Assembly (NCBI GenBank): GCA_044226205.1
Contig: JBGAHL010000004.1
Location: 1 to 64,000 of the forward strand
Direction of reading: 5' to 3'
Source of the DNA: M3007 sp044226205
GTDB lineage: Bacteria; Bacteroidota; Bacteroidia; Chitinophagales; Saprospiraceae
DNA: 64,000 bases
Shown here: one piece after another, positions 8,486 through 16,637 of the stretch
How the letters are laid out: each line of letters opens with the position of its first letter
Numbering within the stretch: position 1 is the first letter of the stretch
The notes under the pieces: model-generated
Told to the model about the DNA's origin: nothing
Database searches by the model: none
What the model saw: the letters and a program-made list of their open reading frames with translations, nothing else
Program-made: the position numbers and the translations under genes

Positions 8486-10924
8486 CTATTCGCTGCGCAG
8501 GGATTTGACCGGGTTGGCCAGCGCCGCGCGAATACTTTGAAAACTTACGGTCAAAAAAGCCAGCAAAACGGCCCCGGCGCCTACGGCGGCGATCATCCAG
8601 AAATGCAAGTCGATGCGGTAGGCAAAGGTTTGCAGCCATTTTTGCAGCAGCCACCAGGCGACCGGCGCAGCGACCACCAGGGCGATGAGCACCAGGGCGA
8701 TAAAATCCCTGCTCAACAGCCCCACGACCGAGGTCGTCGAAGCGCCGAGCACTTTCCGGACGCCCACTTCCTTGGTGCGCTGGAAAGCCATCAGCGTGGC
8801 CAGCCCGAACAGGCCCAGGCAACTGATCAGCAAGGCGACAGCCATGATGAGATTGACCATGCGAGCCATTTTGCGCTCGTCTTCGTACAGTTCTTCGAGG
8901 GTTTGGTCATAAAATTTGGACTCGAAAGGTCCTTCCGGGTAGATTTTTGACCACACCGCCCCGATGTCCGCGATGGCCTTGGGCCAGTCGTCGGGTCGTT
9001 TGCTGGCCAGTTTGATGTTAAAATCGGAGAAGGAAGACTTGTCCATCATCAAAGCGATGGGCTCGATTTTTTTGCTGAACGAAGTGGTGTGGAAGTCGGA
9101 AACCACCCCGACAATGGGTATCGAGTTGCCGCCCGACTCATGCAAATACCGCCCGACGGCATCGGCAGGTTGCTGAAAACCAAGCGTTTGCGCACAGGTC
9201 GCATTGATCACGTATTCGACCACCGTGTCGGAAGGCGCGAGGTTGCGGCCCGCCAGGATTTTCAAACCGTACAGGTTGACGTAGCTGGTATCGACAAATT
9301 TGCGCCCGATCTGTATTTCATGCGAAGTGGTGTCCCCGTCGAGGGTGAAGACGTTGGCCGAGTAGGAAAAACTGATCGGCGGCTCGCCCATGCTCACATT
9401 CGCCACGGCCGGCAGGTGGAGCAGTTCTTCACGGAAGGCAAAGCGGCGGTTTTCGTCGATATCGTGCCACATCACCTTGTTGGGAAGGCTGGCGGTCAGG
9501 ATGGCGTCGCGGTTAAATCCGAGATCGTGGTTGAGCGCAAAGCGGAGTTGCAGGCCCACGACGAGCGCCCCCAGCATGAACAATTGCGCGGCCATGAACT
9601 GGAACACGATCAGCCCCTTGCGCAGGGTAACCCGTTGTTTGCCAACGCTGACCATCGGCTGGCCGCGCAGAATCCGGACAGGCTGCACCCGGGTAGCCAG
9701 CCATGCGGGATAAAACCCCGCCAGCAAACTGACCACTACCAACATGCCGACCAGAAACACCAGGGTTTGCGGCAATTGCTCGCCCATGGTCACCCCTTCG
9801 GGAATGAAGTCGTCGAAGTTGAGGAGGAAAAACTTGACCAGCCCAACCGACAACACCAGCGCAAACAGCCCGGTCAGCATGGTTTCGGTCAAAAACTGGG
9901 CGATCAGGGCGCCGCTGCCGGAGCCCAGCGTTTTGCGGATGCCCAGTTCGCGGGCCCGTTGCGGCATTTGGGCGGTAGCCAGGTTGATAAAATTGATACA
10001 AGCCAGCAACAGTAAAAACCCGGAAACGCCCATCACTCCGTACAACACTTTCAGGTTCGCTTTCCGGTGGTTGTCCACGTACTCGCCCTGAAAATGCATG
10101 TCTGAAAGCGGTTGCATCAGGTGCCACCTTTTGGTGTCGTCGCCCCAGAATTTCATGCCTTCGGCGCTGCGTTCGCTGCTGATGCGGTTGATGGTGCTGT
10201 TCATGAGCGCCACATCGGCGCCGGGCGCGACTTTGACAAATACCTGTTCGTTGGAATTGACGCTTGACCAGGACATTTTGCGGTATTGTCCGAGCGGATG
10301 AAAAGTCCCGAGGGTCACAAACTCGAGGTCGTCGAAATCGGTGTTAAAATTGAGGTTTTCCACCACCCCGCTCACCGTTACGATCAAGGTGTCGTTGTAG
10401 GCAAAAGAACGCCCCAGCGCTTGGTCGGGGCGCATGTTGGGGAAATATTGGTGGAGGCGCTCGGTGGTCAGCACCACTTTCCCCGGCGCATTGAAATCGG
10501 CAGGATTGCCGGCCAGCCAGGTGTAGGGCGCCATTTGGAAATACTGAACTGACGTAACGGCAATGCGCCGTTGCATCTCGAAAACCCGCGGCGGAATGCC
10601 TTCTCCCATCGGAATGGAAACACTTTCCGCCCCGGTTTCATGCAAGGGCACGCAGATCTCCACACCCGGCACTTCGTCGCGCAGGGCGTCGTACAGGGGT
10701 TGGGGGGCGCCGGCGATGCCGCTTTCTTCCCCGTCGAAAATGAATCGGCTGACCACGTGATAAATCCGGTCGCGGTCGGGTATGCCTTTTTCAAAACTCA
10801 ACTCGTGATGCACCACCAGAAACACCGTCCAGCAAGCGCTCATGCCTACTGCGAGTCCAAGAATATTCAGCGCCGTGAACATTTTCTGGCGCCAGAGGTG
10901 ACGAAAAGAAATGACAAGTTTCAT
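8486..10924 (-). CDS. FtsX/MacB-type ABC transporter permease 2
   Basis: 812 residues. TM1 is in LNILGLAVGMSACWTVFLVV. It has a periplasmic core, an FtsX block with RARELGIRKTLGSG, a second periplasmic region, and an FtsX block with RTKEVGVRKVLGAS, and ends NPVKSLRSE. The architecture is that of a complete duplicated FtsX permease without an ATPase. It is 60 bp downstream of permease 1 on the same strand. The substrate cannot be read from sequence. The start is the ATG of MKLVISFRHLWRQK, with the usual short cytoplasmic basic lead before TM1. Confidence 0.92.
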   Translation of the reverse strand: MKLVISFRHLWRQKMFTALNILGLAVGMSACWTVFLVVHHELSFEKGIPDRDRIYHVVSRFIFDGEESGIAGAPQPLYDALRDEVPGVEICVPLHETGAESVSIPMGEGIPPRVFEMQRRIAVTSVQYFQMAPYTWLAGNPADFNAPGKVVLTTERLHQYFPNMRPDQALGRSFAYNDTLIVTVSGVVENLNFNTDFDDLEFVTLGTFHPLGQYRKMSWSSVNSNEQVFVKVAPGADVALMNSTINRISSERSAEGMKFWGDDTKRWHLMQPLSDMHFQGEYVDNHRKANLKVLYGVMGVSGFLLLLACINFINLATAQMPQRARELGIRKTLGSGSGALIAQFLTETMLTGLFALVLSVGLVKFFLLNFDDFIPEGVTMGEQLPQTLVFLVGMLVVVSLLAGFYPAWLATRVQPVRILRGQPMVSVGKQRVTLRKGLIVFQFMAAQLFMLGALVVGLQLRFALNHDLGFNRDAILTASLPNKVMWHDIDENRRFAFREELLHLPAVANVSMGEPPISFSYSANVFTLDGDTTSHEIQIGRKFVDTSYVNLYGLKILAGRNLAPSDTVVEYVINATCAQTLGFQQPADAVGRYLHESGGNSIPIVGVVSDFHTTSFSKKIEPIALMMDKSSFSDFNIKLASKRPDDWPKAIADIGAVWSKIYPEGPFESKFYDQTLEELYEDERKMARMVNLIMAVALLISCLGLFGLATLMAFQRTKEVGVRKVLGASTTSVVGLLSRDFIALVLIALVVAAPVAWWLLQKWLQTFAYRIDLHFWMIAAVGAGAVLLAFLTVSFQSIRAALANPVKSLRSE

Positions 10925-10984
10925 GGTTTCAAACGTTTCGATGTTTCTGTTGGGCCGCTCCGGATAAAAGCCGGAAAGGTTGAT

Positions 10985-13423
10985 TTATTCGCTTTTAAGG
11001 CTTTTTACGGGGTTTACCCGGGCGGCTTTCCAGGTTTGCAGCCCGACGGTGAGGAAGGCAACGAGGGCCGAAAGCCCGACCGTGCCGGCGAAAATCCAGA
11101 TGGAAAGCGGCGCCCGATACACGAACTCCTGCAGCCACTGACTCATGGCCCACCAGGCCACGGGAACCGCCAGCACGGCGGCCAGCAGCACCAGCAACAG
11201 GAAGTCTTTGCTGAGCAATGCCACCACGCTCCCGACCGTTGCGCCCAATACCTTTCGGACGCCGATTTCCTTGGTTTTTTGCACGGCCAGCAATGAAGCC
11301 AGCCCGTAAAGCCCCAGACAGGAAATCAAAATGGCGAGCAGGGCAAAACCCTTGCACAAGGCGGAAAACCGCTCGTCGTCGCGGTAAAAAGCGGCGATTT
11401 TTTCGTCGAGAAAACCGCCGTCGCAGATCTGTTCGGGGAAATTGGCGTCGAACACCTGCTGGATTTTTGCGGTGGTCGCGGCCATGTTTTCCGGCCGGAT
11501 CTTGATGCCGGCCGTGTAGTAGCGGGACTTGCGCGACATGAACGCGAAGGGGCGCATCGCGTCGCGGGCCGTACTGCTCTGAAAATCGGCCAGAACGCCG
11601 ACGACCGGCACGGGGCGACGACCGCCGACCCGGAAATTTTTACCCAGCGCATCCTGCGGATTGGCAATGCCGAGCTTGCGCAGCAGGGTCTCGTTCACCA
11701 GCGCCTCGCGGATGGTGTCGCTGGGCTCCAGCATTCGCCCGGCAACCAGACGCAGGCCGTAGGTTTTCAGGTAATCGGAGTCGACGAATTTCAGCGTGAC
11801 GTTAAAAGGGGCGTCGTTGGGGCTGTCCAGCGCGAAATTGCTGTCCCAGACACTGTTCGACGCCGGGCGGTCGTTGCCAAAAGAAACCGACTCCACGGCC
11901 GGTATTTGCAACAACTGCTGCTTGAACGTCTCATACCGCGGCAAGCTCACCGAATCAGGATTGATGCCTTCGAGCACGTACACCAGGTCGGGCTTAAAAC
12001 CCAGGTCCATATCGCGCAGATAATTCATCTGGCTGACCGTCACGAGGGTGCCGATTATCAGCGCCTGCGCAATGACAAACTGCGTGACAACCAGGGCTTT
12101 GCGCAGCGAAATACCGCCAACTGTCCTGGTCGTGATATTATTTTTCAACGCTTTTACCGGGTTGAAGCCCGCCAGTACGAGGGCCGGGTAAAAGCCGGAA
12201 AGCAGCGTCACCGACACCGTGGCGAGGGCCATAAAACCCAGCACGGCCGGTTGCGACAGGAAGGGTTGCGTGTCGGGTACGTCGGATACTTTTTTGAGCA
12301 ATGGCGACAACAAAAAGGCCAGCAAGGCGCCCGTTCCTACCGACAGCCCGACGATGACAAACGTCTCGCCCATGAACTGGGCAACCAGCTGCCCGCGACT
12401 GCCGCCGAGGGTTTTGCGCACGCCGACCTCGCGCGAACGACCGGCTGCCTGCGCCGTGGCCAGGTTGATAAAATTGAAACAGGCCATGGCCAGCACCAGC
12501 AGCCCGATCAGCGACAGGATGCCGAGCCGGCTTTTCGAACTCATGTGGGTGCCGAAATGGCCGCCGTAACGGTCGTCGAAATGCAAGTCCGACAAGGGTT
12601 GCAACTGGTGGGTCAAGGTGCGCGTCGGGTCGATCTTTTTGTATTCTTCCTTCCCGATGCCGGCCAGCACAGTATTAGCGGTCGAAAATTGCCCGGCATC
12701 GCGGAGCAACACGTAAGCCTGGTCGTTGCTGCTGATGCTGCCCCAGTCGGGGGAGTAGAAATAAAGGTCTTCGTTGGCTTTCAGCGTATTGTACGACACC
12801 AGCATGTGAAACTGGAAGTCGGAATTGGCGGGCGGATCGGCGATGATGCCATTGACCGTGACCAGCACGGCATTGTCGAGCACGAGATTTTTGCCCAGCG
12901 CCAGCTGCCAGCTGCCGAAGCATTTTTTCGCCATTCGTTCCGTGAGAACCGCCGAATTGACCGGGCCAAGCGCCTTTTCCGGGTCGCCGGCGAGCCAGTC
13001 CCACTGGATGATCCGGAAAAAAGACGGCTCCACGAAGGCGCCGGCTTCTTGTTCTTCGTTGGTGGCGTATTTGCGACCCAGCAGGCTGCCCGGCGATTCG
13101 GGCACCGTGATGGTAGGCCACATGGAGTGGGTGCGCGCAAATTGTTCAAACTGGGGCACCGCCTCCTGCATGGCATCCAGGGCCGGGAGCGGAACGCCCG
13201 CCGTGTGGGCGTCGCTTTCGTTGGGGTTTTGTTCCAGCGTGACGACGCGGCAGATGCGCTCGTAGTCGGGCCGGAAGGTATCGAAGCTCAATTCGTAGTG
13301 TACCAGCCTGAAAATCAGCAGGCAAGCGGCAATGCCGACAGCCAGACCCAGGATATTGATGGCCGCGTAGGTGCGGTTTTTCAGCAGATGGCGGATGGCC
13401 AGGGAAAAATAGTTGCGGAACAT
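10985..13423 (-). CDS. FtsX/MacB-type ABC transporter permease 1
   Basis: 812 residues with the order TM1 (AAINILGLAVGIAACLLIF), a MacB-like periplasmic domain, an FtsX block with RSREVGVRKTLGGSR, a second periplasmic domain, an FtsX block with KTKEIGVRKVLGAT, and a C-terminus NPVKSLKSE. Its start codon is only 8 bp below the stop of the ATPase gene at 13432-14109, the tightest link in the operon, so that ATPase probably energises this permease or is shared by the set. The ATG of MFRNYFSLAIRHLLK is well supported by its paralogues. Confidence 0.93.
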   Translation of the reverse strand: MFRNYFSLAIRHLLKNRTYAAINILGLAVGIAACLLIFRLVHYELSFDTFRPDYERICRVVTLEQNPNESDAHTAGVPLPALDAMQEAVPQFEQFARTHSMWPTITVPESPGSLLGRKYATNEEQEAGAFVEPSFFRIIQWDWLAGDPEKALGPVNSAVLTERMAKKCFGSWQLALGKNLVLDNAVLVTVNGIIADPPANSDFQFHMLVSYNTLKANEDLYFYSPDWGSISSNDQAYVLLRDAGQFSTANTVLAGIGKEEYKKIDPTRTLTHQLQPLSDLHFDDRYGGHFGTHMSSKSRLGILSLIGLLVLAMACFNFINLATAQAAGRSREVGVRKTLGGSRGQLVAQFMGETFVIVGLSVGTGALLAFLLSPLLKKVSDVPDTQPFLSQPAVLGFMALATVSVTLLSGFYPALVLAGFNPVKALKNNITTRTVGGISLRKALVVTQFVIAQALIIGTLVTVSQMNYLRDMDLGFKPDLVYVLEGINPDSVSLPRYETFKQQLLQIPAVESVSFGNDRPASNSVWDSNFALDSPNDAPFNVTLKFVDSDYLKTYGLRLVAGRMLEPSDTIREALVNETLLRKLGIANPQDALGKNFRVGGRRPVPVVGVLADFQSSTARDAMRPFAFMSRKSRYYTAGIKIRPENMAATTAKIQQVFDANFPEQICDGGFLDEKIAAFYRDDERFSALCKGFALLAILISCLGLYGLASLLAVQKTKEIGVRKVLGATVGSVVALLSKDFLLLVLLAAVLAVPVAWWAMSQWLQEFVYRAPLSIWIFAGTVGLSALVAFLTVGLQTWKAARVNPVKSLKSE

Positions 13424-13431
13424 AGGGCAGT

Positions 13432-14109
13432 TCAGACTTTTTCATCCCGCTCCACCTTGCCATCCATCAGATGCAGGATGCGCGAGCCGTAGCGGGCATT
13501 GGTATCGGAATGGGTTACCTGGATGATTGTCACGCCTTCCTCCTGATTGAGTTGCCGGAAAATATCCATGATCTCGCGGGCCTGCTGGCTTTGCAGGTTG
13601 CCGGTCGGTTCGTCGGCCAGGATCAGTTTGGGGCGGCCGATGAGGGCGCGGGCCACGCCGACCAGTTGTTGCTGACCGCCCGACAACTGGCTGGGAAACA
13701 GGTCTTTTTTCGCCACCATGTTGAAGCGGTCGAGGATGTCGGCAATGCGGCTTTTCCGCTCGGCGGAGGGTACTTTTTTGTACAACAAGGGGGTTTCGAG
13801 GTTTTCGTACACCGTCAGGTCGTCGATCAGGTGATAGGCCTGGAACACGAAGCCGATGTACTGCTGGTAGAGTTCGGTTCGGCGGCGTTCGTTGAATTTG
13901 TGCACGGGTTCGCCCAGAAACCAGTATTCGCCGGCCGTCGGTTCGTCGAGCATGCCCAGGATGTGCAGCAAGGTGCTTTTTCCGGCGCCCGAAGGGCCCA
14001 TGATGCTGACAAACTCGCCTTCGCCGATCCGGGCGCTGGCGTAGCGCAGTACGTAGGTTTTTACTGCTCCTGTATCGTAATAGCGTTCTATGTCTTTAAA
14101 CTCAAGCAT
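13432..14109 (-). CDS. ABC transporter ATP-binding protein (MacB/LolD-type), second copy
   Basis: 225 residues, a complete nucleotide-binding domain of the LolD/MacB class. Walker A is GPSGAGKST (about residues 38-46). The Q-loop is in FVFQAYHLIDDLTVYEN, the signature is LSGGQQQLVGVARAL, and Walker B is LILADEPTGNL. A switch histidine follows in VTHSD. The signature's LVGVARAL departs from the usual QRVAIARAL. It is cytoplasmic and should pair with FtsX-type permeases; its closest neighbour is permease 1, 8 bp away. Unlike the other ATPase in this locus it is preceded by a 337-bp gap, so it may have an internal promoter. Confidence 0.95.
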   Translation of the reverse strand: MLEFKDIERYYDTGAVKTYVLRYASARIGEGEFVSIMGPSGAGKSTLLHILGMLDEPTAGEYWFLGEPVHKFNERRRTELYQQYIGFVFQAYHLIDDLTVYENLETPLLYKKVPSAERKSRIADILDRFNMVAKKDLFPSQLSGGQQQLVGVARALIGRPKLILADEPTGNLQSQQAREIMDIFRQLNQEEGVTIIQVTHSDTNARYGSRILHLMDGKVERDEKV

Positions 14110-14184
14110 GGTTCGATTGAACGATTGGGTGGTTGAACGATGGGCCTTCCCGGGCCCTCCAGAGGAGGGCGCCGAAGAAGACGA

Positions 14185-14256
14185 TCAGATAAATACCGGT
14201 TGATTCAGCATTTCCAGCAACAGAAGAAACAGCAGAAAAAGGATTTGCGTCAACAT
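14185..14256 (-). CDS. Possible 23-residue hydrophobic peptide
   Basis: ATG at 14256 to TGA at 14185 encodes MLTQILFLLFLLLLEML followed by six more residues. It is almost entirely one membrane-spanning helix. It lies between the two ATPase genes on the operon strand, in a gap otherwise empty. Small single-span subunits are known beside some transporters, but an AT-poor random frame rich in CTG/CTT could look the same. There is no ribosome-binding evidence. I treat it as a candidate only. Confidence 0.25.
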   Translation of the reverse strand: MLTQILFLLFLLLLEMLNQPVFI

Positions 14257-14446
14257 GGTTGTTTTTGTTTAATAGCTTAATTTTCAATTAATTACCCCGA
14301 TTTCAAACACGCGCCTTTACGTTTTTTAAAAATGCCGCCGGAGGATTGGTACAAAGTGTGAAAATGACCGATGGCCCGGAAGTGAATGGATCAGGCTTTT
14401 GCATCCGGCGGCCGGGTTTTGGTGTTTTGGAGGGGGAAAAAAGGTT
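14257..14446. other. Intergenic stretch between the two ATPase genes
   Basis: I see no gene, no sigma-54 GG-N10-GC element and no copy of the activator dyad in this part of the 337-bp gap. Below it, at about 14150-14174, GGGCCCTCC-AGA-GGAGGGC can form a short hairpin, and two ATCGTTCAA-like direct repeats lie just before the ATG at 14109. Confidence 0.4.
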
Positions 14447-15124
14447 TTACACGTAGAAATTTTCGGTCACCACTTTGCCGTCGAACAGGTTGATAATCCG
14501 GTGGGCAAACCCCGCGTCGTGCGGCGAGTGCGTCACCATGATGATGGTCGTGCCGCCCTGGTTGAGTTGGGTGAGCAGGTTCATCACTTCGAGGCCGTTG
14601 GCGGAGTCGAGGTTGCCGGTCGGTTCGTCGGCGAGGATGACCTTGGGCTCGGCCACCACGGCGCGGGCGATGGCCACGCGTTGTTGCTGGCCGCCGGAGA
14701 GCTGCTGCGGGAAGTGGTTGCGGCGGTGCATGATGTTCATGCGCTCAAGGGCGGTTTCGACGCGCTGGCGGCGTTCGGCGGCGGGTGTTTTGAGGTAAAG
14801 GAGCGGCAGTTCGACGTTTTCGTACACCGTCAGTTCGTCGATCAGGTTGAACGACTGGAACACGAAGCCGATATTGCCTTTGCGCAGGTTGGCGCGGTGG
14901 CGTTCGCTCATTTTGGCCACCTTGGTACCGAAGAAATCGTACTCTCCCTCGCTGGGGTTGTCGAGCAGCCCGAGAATGTTGAGCAGGGTGGATTTGCCGC
15001 AGCCGGAGGGGCCCATGATGGCGACAAATTCGCCGGCCTGAATTTCCAGGTTGATGCCGTTGAGGGCCGTGGTTTCCACCTCTTCGGTGGTAAAAATTTT
15101 GTGCAGATTGGTGGTCTTGATCAT
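14447..15124 (-). CDS. ABC transporter ATP-binding protein (MacB/LolD-type), first copy
   Basis: 225 residues. It has Walker A GPSGCGKST (about 38-46), a Q-loop in FVFQSFNLIDELTVYENV, the signature LSGGQQQRVAIARAV, Walker B VILADEPTGNLDS, and a switch His in VTHSPHD. This is a canonical LolD/MacB-type ATPase whose Walker B, D-loop and signature are all intact, so it is probably the main energiser of the exporter. It follows the adaptor gene by 48 bp on the same strand. The family works in the cytoplasm with two FtsX-type permease subunits and a periplasmic adaptor. Confidence 0.96.
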   Translation of the reverse strand: MIKTTNLHKIFTTEEVETTALNGINLEIQAGEFVAIMGPSGCGKSTLLNILGLLDNPSEGEYDFFGTKVAKMSERHRANLRKGNIGFVFQSFNLIDELTVYENVELPLLYLKTPAAERRQRVETALERMNIMHRRNHFPQQLSGGQQQRVAIARAVVAEPKVILADEPTGNLDSANGLEVMNLLTQLNQGGTTIIMVTHSPHDAGFAHRIINLFDGKVVTENFYV

Positions 15125-15172
15125 GATCGGGAAAATGTGATGGATCAGTAGTCGCTGGGTTTTCAGGTTTTT

Positions 15173-16420
15173 TCAGAGGTTCAGCACGTCCTTGTCGCCA
15201 AAGCTTTCGTACGAACTGGTAATGACTTTGTCGCCGGGTTCGAGGCCGGTCAGCACTTCGAAGTACTGCGGGTTTTTGCGGCCCAGCGTGATGCTGCGTT
15301 TGACGGCGCGGCCGCCCGAGGCGTCGAGCACGTACACCCAGTTGCCGGCGGTTTCGCTGAAAAATCCGCCCGTGGGCAGCAGCACGGCGTCGGCGGGTTT
15401 GCCCAACTGGAGGCGCACGGGCACCGACTGGCCGCGGCGGATGCCGTCGGGAACAGATTTGGCGAACACCATGTCGACCTCGAATCGGCCGTTGCGAACC
15501 TCGGGGTACACCTTGCTCACGCTGAGCTGCTGCATCTGTCCGTTGAATTCGAAGGAGCCTTCGAGGCCGGGAAAGATGCGCGAAATGTAGTGTTCATCCA
15601 CCTCCACACGCATTTTAAAACCGCTCAGGTCGTCGATCTGGCCGATGTTCTGGCCCGTTCCGATGCTGGCGCCCACCTCCACGTCCACGCGGGAAAGCAG
15701 ACCCGACACGGGGGCTTTGACGTAGAGGTTTTCGAGGTTTTGCTTCATCATGGAGAGGTTCAGTTTGGTGCGATCGAGCGTGCCTTCCAGTTGTTTGATC
15801 TGGGTCAGGCTGTTTTCTTCCTGAAATTTCTGGTTCTCGATCTCGATATCGCGCTGCTGCGTAAGGCGTTCGTAGGTCAGGCGGGTATGGGTGTACACCT
15901 GCTCGCTGATGATGCCGTCGGCAAACAGTTTTTTGTTGCGGTCGTGCTCGTCCTTGGCCTGCTGGATCTGGTAATCGAGGTCGGACAAGGTGCGGCGCAG
16001 GGCAAATTTTTCCTGCCGCAGGCGCAGGCGGGTGTTTTCGAGGTTGTTGATCAGGTCGTACATCTCGGTTTCGCGGTTGACGTAATCGAGCGTCAGGCGC
16101 TGATTTTCAAGGCGAAGAATGAGGTCGCCCTGTTTGACGGTCGCGCCGCCGTCGAGGTATTTCTGCGCCACGTAACCGCCTTCGATGGCGTCGAGCTGGT
16201 AAATTTTCAGGGGTTGCACCACGCCAGTGACCACGATAAATTCGTCGAACACGCCGCGGCTGACTTCCGACACGGTGATTTTGTTGCGGTCGATGTTGAG
16301 TGTGCTTTTATGGTTGGCAAACCCGAGGCTGTACACCGAGAAGGCCAGAAAGGCCACGATACCGGCAATCAGTCCGACCCGTTGAAGGGTCCATTTTTTC
16401 TTTTGAATGGGACGATCCAT
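15173..16420 (-). CDS. HlyD/MacA-type periplasmic adaptor (membrane fusion protein)
   Basis: 415 residues from the ATG at 16420 (MDRPIQKKKWTLQR), chosen over an ATG 16 codons upstream because a short basic lead before the membrane helix (VGLIAGIVAFLAFSVY) is typical. A barrel-sandwich hybrid domain is split around a long coiled-coil hairpin (about residues 90-210, rich in R/E/Q/L with heptads such as DLDYQIQQAKDEHDRNKKL). A beta-barrel domain and a C-terminal membrane-proximal domain (LEPGDKVITSSYESF) follow. Such adaptors join MacB-type transporters to an outer-membrane channel; no TolC-like gene is visible here, so the channel must be elsewhere. It is the first gene of the operon, preceded by a sigma-54-like promoter. 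Confidence 0.93.
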   Translation of the reverse strand: MDRPIQKKKWTLQRVGLIAGIVAFLAFSVYSLGFANHKSTLNIDRNKITVSEVSRGVFDEFIVVTGVVQPLKIYQLDAIEGGYVAQKYLDGGATVKQGDLILRLENQRLTLDYVNRETEMYDLINNLENTRLRLRQEKFALRRTLSDLDYQIQQAKDEHDRNKKLFADGIISEQVYTHTRLTYERLTQQRDIEIENQKFQEENSLTQIKQLEGTLDRTKLNLSMMKQNLENLYVKAPVSGLLSRVDVEVGASIGTGQNIGQIDDLSGFKMRVEVDEHYISRIFPGLEGSFEFNGQMQQLSVSKVYPEVRNGRFEVDMVFAKSVPDGIRRGQSVPVRLQLGKPADAVLLPTGGFFSETAGNWVYVLDASGGRAVKRSITLGRKNPQYFEVLTGLEPGDKVITSSYESFGDKDVLNL

Positions 16421-16448
16421 AGTTGCTTGGTCAAATGCTTTATTAGCA

Positions 16449-16469
16449 ATAGGGAAAGTTTGTGCCAAT
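16449..16469 (-). promoter_or_regulatory. Probable sigma-54 promoter of the exporter operon
   Basis: On the minus strand TTGGCACAAACTTTCCCT has a perfect -24 element (TTGGCAC) and the right ten-base spacing, but the -12 element reads TTTCC instead of TTGC. The -24 GG (16465-16466) is 64 bp from the nearest activator dyad centre (16529.5), the same distance as at the lipoprotein gene, which supports a real though imperfect site. The operon ATG is about 33 bp further on. Confidence 0.5.
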
Positions 16470-16520
16470 TTTTTAAATTATTGATAATCAATTTTTTAAA
16501 ACAAAAAATACCATCCGGCT

Positions 16521-16558
16521 TTGTCCGCCAGCGAACAAACGTGTCCGAAATCGAACAC
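16521..16558. promoter_or_regulatory. Tandem activator-binding dyads between adaptor and regulator genes
   Basis: TTGTCCG-CCAG-CGAACAA (16521-16538) and GTGTCCG-AAAT-CGAACAC (16541-16558), with centres 20 bp apart. Both are almost perfect inverted repeats matching the pair at 885-923. Their position upstream of the -24 box is typical of enhancer sites for NtrC-family activators, and they also lie about 80-120 bp before the regulator's own start, so autoregulation is possible. Confidence 0.6.
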
Positions 16559-16637
16559 TTTTTCAAAAATAAATACCGTTGCTTTGCATACCGTTGGGTG
16601 GAAACACTGTCCTTCGTTCTGTTTCACCAGGCCAGCC

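Noticed and set aside
14102..14287. 61-codon minus-strand frame between the ATPase genes
   Set aside because: It has no domain and overlaps the hydrophobic 23-codon frame; its tail is made of the intergenic hairpin and direct repeats.
14257..14446. Internal sigma-54 promoter or activator dyads before the second ATPase
   Set aside because: I found no GG-N10-GC pair on the right strand and no GTyCG-N4-CrwAC dyad.
16521..16637. N-terminal extension of the response regulator
   Set aside because: It would place 39 odd residues before the receiver domain and would be coded by the activator dyads.
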